From contig ONQB01000030.1 of NCBI GenBank assembly GCA_900319905.1, positions 1 to 35,735 of the forward strand: a DNA stretch of 35,735 nt, given 5' to 3'. Below the pieces are notes generated by a model. It was given only the letters and a program-made list of their open reading frames with translations. It did not search any database and had not been told where the DNA came from. The position numbers were made by a program, and so were the translations under genes. This stretch comes from an uncultured Prevotella sp. (lineage in GTDB: Bacteria; Bacteroidota; Bacteroidia; Bacteroidales; Bacteroidaceae). Shown here piece after piece: positions 31,997-35,735 of this stretch. Position 1 is the first letter of the stretch, and each line of letters opens with the position of its first letter.

Positions 31997-33955
31997 TCAC
32001 ATTGACTGGTTGGCGACATAGTCGATGCCGAGCTTGCGTGCGCGTTCCATGTTACGGTGCTGGATGGTCTTTTGCTTGTCGGCTTTCTGCTGTGTGATGG
32101 CCGTCGGCTTCTGTCTCCACAGTTCGGTGGCTGTCGGGTCCCAACTCAGATTGAGGTCCCATTTCTCCCGACATTCAATGACATTGGGGTCGTAGTATAC
32201 CTCTTCCGGCTGCAGCTTCTTGTCGTAGTCGCCTGTATCCCACACGCCGTTGTTGTTGGCGTCGACGATGACACGCATGTAGTACTTGCCACTCTTGAGA
32301 TAGTAGAACTCGGCAATGCCGTTGCTGGTGTGTGCATTCTTGACCACCTTGCCCGATTCGTCGAGCAGTTGGGCGATGACATGCTTGCCGTTCATGGTGG
32401 GCAGTGTCATGAGCAATGTGGCGTAGGAGGTGGTGGGCCTGACCTTCAGTCCGAGTTTCAGCGTCTTGCTGACGTCTCCATAGATGGAACTGAACGTGGC
32501 GCTGTCGGCTTCGAGGCTGTACTCAGTGCCAGGGCGCCATTCGGCCTTCAGCCGGTAGGTCTCGTCGTTGATGCGCTCGAGCTCAAACCGCTCGCGATAC
32601 CATACCGAGTCGTTGGTGGGGTGGGAGTAGAGGTGCACGTGCGCCGTGTCGACGGGGTTGAGCGGCAGTGGCGAGACGATTGTCACGTTCTGGTCGGGGT
32701 CCATGTCACCGGTGGGCGTGATGTTGAGCTTCAGTTCGGGCAAGGGCATCACGGAGTCGTAAGGCTCGCCGCGCTTCTTGCTCTTCTCCTGTTTCTTCTG
32801 CCACTCCTGCAGCTTCTTCTGTTGGTCTTTCATTCGTTTGGCGTAGCTGATCTTGGAGAGCAGCTGCAGGGTATCGGTTTGTAGTCGCAGCACGCCGAGC
32901 GTATCGGTGATGTGGTGGGTGACGGCCATGTTGAGCGTGTCTTGGTTGACAAGAGCCGTGTCGCGCAGCCAATACGTGATGGTGTCGCGCTTAGCCGATG
33001 CCTGAATGAGGAAGGCGTTGGCGGCGTTGAAGTTCAAGCCTTGTATCTGTGGCAGGATGGAGTCGCCGTAGCTATAATATAAGGTGAAGTGATTGGCATC
33101 GGGCCGTTCGCTCTTGGTGAGGTAACGGTCGGTAACTATCTCGTTGAAGGCGCGCAGACAGATGTCGTCGGGCAGGAAGTGGGTGAAGCCCACGCGTGTG
33201 ATGTCCTTGATGTGAAGCGAGTCGATCCACGTAGTGTCCTGTCTGAAGTCAGCCTTGAAGGTAGGCTCGATGAGGTCGTTGTTGAAGGCCAGCATCTCGC
33301 TGCGCTGGTTGAACCTGTAGTTGCCGTCGGCATCTTGCAGGGCGTAGACGCGGTAATGGCCCGGTGCTATGCCCTTGATGGTGAAGCGTCCGCGCGAGTC
33401 GGTGCGCGATACACGCAGCATGGGTTTCGTCCTGAAGGCAGAGTCGCTGGTGTCGGCATAGAGTCCGACGAGTATGCCTTTGATGGGCTCGAGGTCCTCG
33501 GCTTTCAGTACGTAGCCCGACACCTGCAGCGTGTCGATGTGGTCGCCCGTGGAAAAGCTGTAGGTATAGTTGCCCAGCGGGTTGCCCTCGTTGTTGTCGC
33601 TGATGGCGCTGGAGAAGTCGATGGTGTAGGTGGTGTTGGCTTTGAGCGAGTCGGCCAGCTTGACGCTGATGCGTTTGCCCTGGCTTTTTATCTCTGGTGC
33701 CTCCAGTTGCGGTGGCGACACCACGACGTTCTCTGTGGCGTTGTCAATCTGTATGTATTCGTCGAAGTTGATGTAAATCCTGCGTTTGTTCACATTGACA
33801 GCCTGGTCGGCGGGTTCGGCACCGACGACGTGTGGCGGGGTCTCGTCGTACCATCCGCCATCAGGACTACCCATGCGTGCACAGGAATAGAGTAGCTGCA
33901 GCATGACGGCAGCCACTCCAAGAACCAGCGGGAAAAGCAGTTTGTTCAACTTCAT
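31997..33955 (-). CDS. Ig-like (Big_5/SbsA-type) domain lipoprotein
   Basis: A 652-residue predicted lipoprotein: hydrophobic signal with lipobox LLYSC (Cys25), then the conserved Bacteroidota start MGSPDGGWYDETPPHVVGAEPADQAVNV. Residues about 40-140 form a Big_5-type bacterial Ig domain (VNKRRIYINFDEYIQI...ANTTYTIDFSSAISDNNEGN). A carboxypeptidase-regulatory-like beta-sandwich follows at about 145-230. A lysine/glutamine-rich stretch around 380-405 (KDQQKKLQEWQKKQEKSKKRG) may be a coiled coil. The C-terminus again holds a beta-sandwich with DANNNGVWDTGDYDKKLQPEEVYY. It lies between the GH3-family gene and DUF3108. The function of the family is not known; an envelope role is inferred. Confidence 0.88.
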   Translation of the reverse strand: MKLNKLLFPLVLGVAAVMLQLLYSCARMGSPDGGWYDETPPHVVGAEPADQAVNVNKRRIYINFDEYIQIDNATENVVVSPPQLEAPEIKSQGKRISVKLADSLKANTTYTIDFSSAISDNNEGNPLGNYTYSFSTGDHIDTLQVSGYVLKAEDLEPIKGILVGLYADTSDSAFRTKPMLRVSRTDSRGRFTIKGIAPGHYRVYALQDADGNYRFNQRSEMLAFNNDLIEPTFKADFRQDTTWIDSLHIKDITRVGFTHFLPDDICLRAFNEIVTDRYLTKSERPDANHFTLYYSYGDSILPQIQGLNFNAANAFLIQASAKRDTITYWLRDTALVNQDTLNMAVTHHITDTLGVLRLQTDTLQLLSKISYAKRMKDQQKKLQEWQKKQEKSKKRGEPYDSVMPLPELKLNITPTGDMDPDQNVTIVSPLPLNPVDTAHVHLYSHPTNDSVWYRERFELERINDETYRLKAEWRPGTEYSLEADSATFSSIYGDVSKTLKLGLKVRPTTSYATLLMTLPTMNGKHVIAQLLDESGKVVKNAHTSNGIAEFYYLKSGKYYMRVIVDANNNGVWDTGDYDKKLQPEEVYYDPNVIECREKWDLNLSWDPTATELWRQKPTAITQQKADKQKTIQHRNMERARKLGIDYVANQSM

Positions 33956-34004
33956 GATTACGTCTTTATTGTTGCCGAGTACCGTTGTGACAGGCAGTCA
34001 GCGA

Positions 34005-35513
34005 TTAATGGTTCATCTCCAGCAGTTCGTCCATGTTCTTTCTGGAGTTGCTCAGTCTTGGCACCTTATGTTGTCCGCCGAGCTTTCCTTTGGCTTTCAT
34101 CCAGTCGTTGAAGAGTCCTGTGCGTGCCTTCACCACCTCAAGATGCTGCAGGGTGACGTCGTGGAAGCGCTTGGCTTCGTAGTCGGAGTTGATCTCCTGC
34201 AGTCGTCGGTCGAGCAGGTCGCTGAAGCGCTGCAGGTCGTCGGGCTCTTTGGAGAACTCGATGAGCCACTGGTGTCGGCACTTGGCGTTCTCGTCCATGT
34301 AGACGGGTGCGGCTGTGTATTCCAGCACCTGTGCGCCTGTCTGGTCGCAGGCGTAAGCCAGACCCTGCTCGGCGTTGTCCTGGATGAGCTCCTCACCGAA
34401 GGCGTTGATAAACGACTTGGTGCGGCCGGTGATGATGAACTTATATGGTTTCTTCGACGTGAAGGTCACGGTGTCGCCAATCATGTAGCGCCATAGGCCG
34501 CACGACGTGGTGATGACCATCGCGTAGTTCTTGTTCAGTTCCACGGCGCTGAGCGGTATGGCCACGGCGTCGGGCTTGCCCACGTCTTCCAGAGGGATGA
34601 ACTCATAGAACACGCCGTAGTCGAGCATGAGCAGCATCGACTTGTCTTTTGGGTCGTCTTGTATGCCAAAGAAGCCCTCCGAGGCGTTGTAGGTCTCCAT
34701 ATAGTGCATCTTGGGCGAGGTGATGATCTCTTCGTACTGCTTGCGGTAGGGCGTGAAGGCGATGCCTCCGTGGAAGAACACTTCCAGGTTGGGCCACACG
34801 TCTTCGATGTGTTTCTTGCCTGATATCTCGAGCACGCGCACCAGCACGCTGAGCATCCACGACGGTACACCGGAGATGTTGGTCACGTTGCTCTTGAGAC
34901 ACTCGTGGGCAATGCGGTCGCGCTTGAGCTCAAAGTCGCTGAGCAGTGCCGTGCGCTTACGCGGCACACGGAAGAGATTGACGATGGGATTGATGTTCTC
35001 AATGAGGATAGCACTCAGGTCACCCACCAATGAGCCCTCCACGTTGTAGTTGGGTGAATGGCTGCCGCCTAAGATGAGCGACTTTCCGTCGAACAAACGG
35101 CTGTTGGGGTTGTTGCGCAAGTAGAAGGCCACCACGTCGGCGCCTCCCTTGTAGTGGATGTTGTGCAAGCCGGCATTGGAGACAGGGATGAACTTTGACT
35201 TGTCGTTGGTGGTGCCTGATGACTTGGCGTACCATTTCACCAGACCGGGCCACAGCACGTTTTGTTCGCCATGACGCATGCGGTCTATGTCGCCCTTAAG
35301 CTCCTCATAGGTATTGATGGGAATGTTCTTGGCAAAACTGTCGTAATCGTCCATGCTGTCGAACATGTGGTTACGGCCGTATTCCGTTTCCTTACCTTTG
35401 AGAATGAGGTATTTCAGCACCGAATGCTGCAGTTCATCAGGGGCTGTGTAATGCTTTATAAGTTCTTTCTGTCTGGGTAGAAATAACTTGCTTGCAATCT
35501 TCGTAAGACTCAT
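34005..35513 (-). CDS. GH3-family acyl-adenylate-forming protein
   Basis: A 502-residue member of the GH3 (auxin-responsive) family, relatives of acyl-adenylate synthetases that conjugate a carboxylic acid to an amine; the bacterial substrate is unknown. Visible signatures are the phosphate-binding YAKSSGTTNDKSKFIP (95-110), YNASEGFFGIQDD in the adenylate-binding region, and GLWRYMIGDTVTF, followed by KFIITGRTKSFINAFGEEL at the start of the mobile C-terminal domain. The length is typical of Bacteroidota homologues. It has its own consensus promoter and heads a same-strand run of six genes. Being near a lipoprotein and envelope genes suggests, but does not show, a role in envelope or lipid chemistry. 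Confidence 0.92.
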   Translation of the reverse strand: MSLTKIASKLFLPRQKELIKHYTAPDELQHSVLKYLILKGKETEYGRNHMFDSMDDYDSFAKNIPINTYEELKGDIDRMRHGEQNVLWPGLVKWYAKSSGTTNDKSKFIPVSNAGLHNIHYKGGADVVAFYLRNNPNSRLFDGKSLILGGSHSPNYNVEGSLVGDLSAILIENINPIVNLFRVPRKRTALLSDFELKRDRIAHECLKSNVTNISGVPSWMLSVLVRVLEISGKKHIEDVWPNLEVFFHGGIAFTPYRKQYEEIITSPKMHYMETYNASEGFFGIQDDPKDKSMLLMLDYGVFYEFIPLEDVGKPDAVAIPLSAVELNKNYAMVITTSCGLWRYMIGDTVTFTSKKPYKFIITGRTKSFINAFGEELIQDNAEQGLAYACDQTGAQVLEYTAAPVYMDENAKCRHQWLIEFSKEPDDLQRFSDLLDRRLQEINSDYEAKRFHDVTLQHLEVVKARTGLFNDWMKAKGKLGGQHKVPRLSNSRKNMDELLEMNH

Positions 35514-35541
35514 TTGTGCACAATAATCTGAATATAGAATG

Positions 35542-35573
35542 CAAATTTAACTCAAATCTTTGAGACGGGGCAA
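35542..35573 (-). promoter_or_regulatory. Bacteroidota-type promoter of the GH3-family gene run
   Basis: On the minus strand, TTG (35573-35571) and TAAATTTG (35549-35542) are 21 nt apart. The start should be near 35535, about 20-25 nt before the ATG at 35513. Confidence 0.75.
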
Positions 35574-35656
35574 GAATTAAGTTATTTTTACATGAAAGTA
35601 GCTGCTTGTAGCTATTCAGCCATTTACATTCTTGATTTTTTTTCTTGCTCCTACCC

Positions 35657-35735
35657 ACTTCGTGGGATATTGAGAATATTAGAGAATATTGAGAAAATGT
35701 TTATATTCTTCGATTTTCTCAATATCCCACGAAGT
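35657..35735. repeat. Inverted repeat cut by the right window edge
   Basis: ACTTCGTGGGATATTGAGA (35657-35675) is the exact reverse complement of 35717-35735. Between the arms, AATATTGAGAAAAT can pair with ATTTTCTCAATATC as an alternative, and GAGAATATT occurs twice. The stem is AT-rich and may continue past the edge, so its nature (terminator, repeat family or element end) cannot be decided. Confidence 0.7.

Noticed and set aside
31920-32000. Longer start at 32000 for the DUF3108 gene
   Set aside because: It would hide the signal peptide behind 27 polar residues, read through an intercistronic hairpin and overlap the upstream stop; the ATG at 31919 gives a normal signal peptide.

Overview
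The window looks like chromosomal DNA from a member of the Bacteroidota, most likely a Prevotella-like Bacteroidales species. The evidence is the gene families (DUF4271, DUF4421, DUF3108, a GH3-family protein, a Big_5-type lipoprotein, and the DUF4271-hemD-rnpA-yidD cluster). The promoters also fit: several match the Bacteroidota pattern TTG - about 20 nt - TAnnTTTG instead of the sigma70 pattern. No phage, transposase, CRISPR, tRNA or rRNA gene was seen.

Layout. (1) 1-1056: a mostly non-coding stretch dominated by two inverted copies of a ~125-bp palindrome-rich element (271-402 and 541-664), plus one small membrane-protein ORF. (2) 1057-3285: rnr (RNase R), minus strand, divergent from (3) 3410-8619: a plus-strand operon of an SDR-family reductase/epimerase, a PAP2/Aur1-like membrane enzyme, miaB and an MsbA-like ABC exporter. 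It has a strong promoter a few bases before the first ATG and a textbook terminator at 8639-8686. (4) 8758-9978: DUF4421 protein. (5) 9979-10583: a gene-free stretch with its own minus-strand promoter and terminator, most simply read as a ~235-nt small RNA, with two perfect palindromes upstream. (6) 10584-12107: secreted endonuclease I. (7) 12245-17527, minus: metK, DUF4271, hemD, rnpA, yidD, tyrS, preceded by a promoter and a probable SAM-II riboswitch and closed by a terminator. (8) 17724-18075: a G-rich array of 9-10-bp tandem repeats. (9) 18152-20974: M16 metallopeptidase. (10) 21091-21454: six 50-bp tandem repeats plus an inverted partial copy. (11) 21497-27021: pectin methylesterase (CE8) and pectate lyase (PL1), a small pectin-degradation unit. 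(12) 27402-35513, minus: GH3-family protein, Big_5-type lipoprotein, DUF3108, trpS, polysaccharide flippase, glycosyltransferase, probably largely co-transcribed. (13) 35657-35735: an inverted repeat cut by the window edge.

What stands out is mostly non-coding: the candidate small RNA, the SAM-II-like leader of metK, two different tandem-repeat arrays between genes, the inverted pair at the left end, and a recurring habit of placing stable hairpins without a U-tract within about 10 nt of a stop codon inside gene runs. All family assignments come from reading the translated sequence and recalled family knowledge; no search was run.
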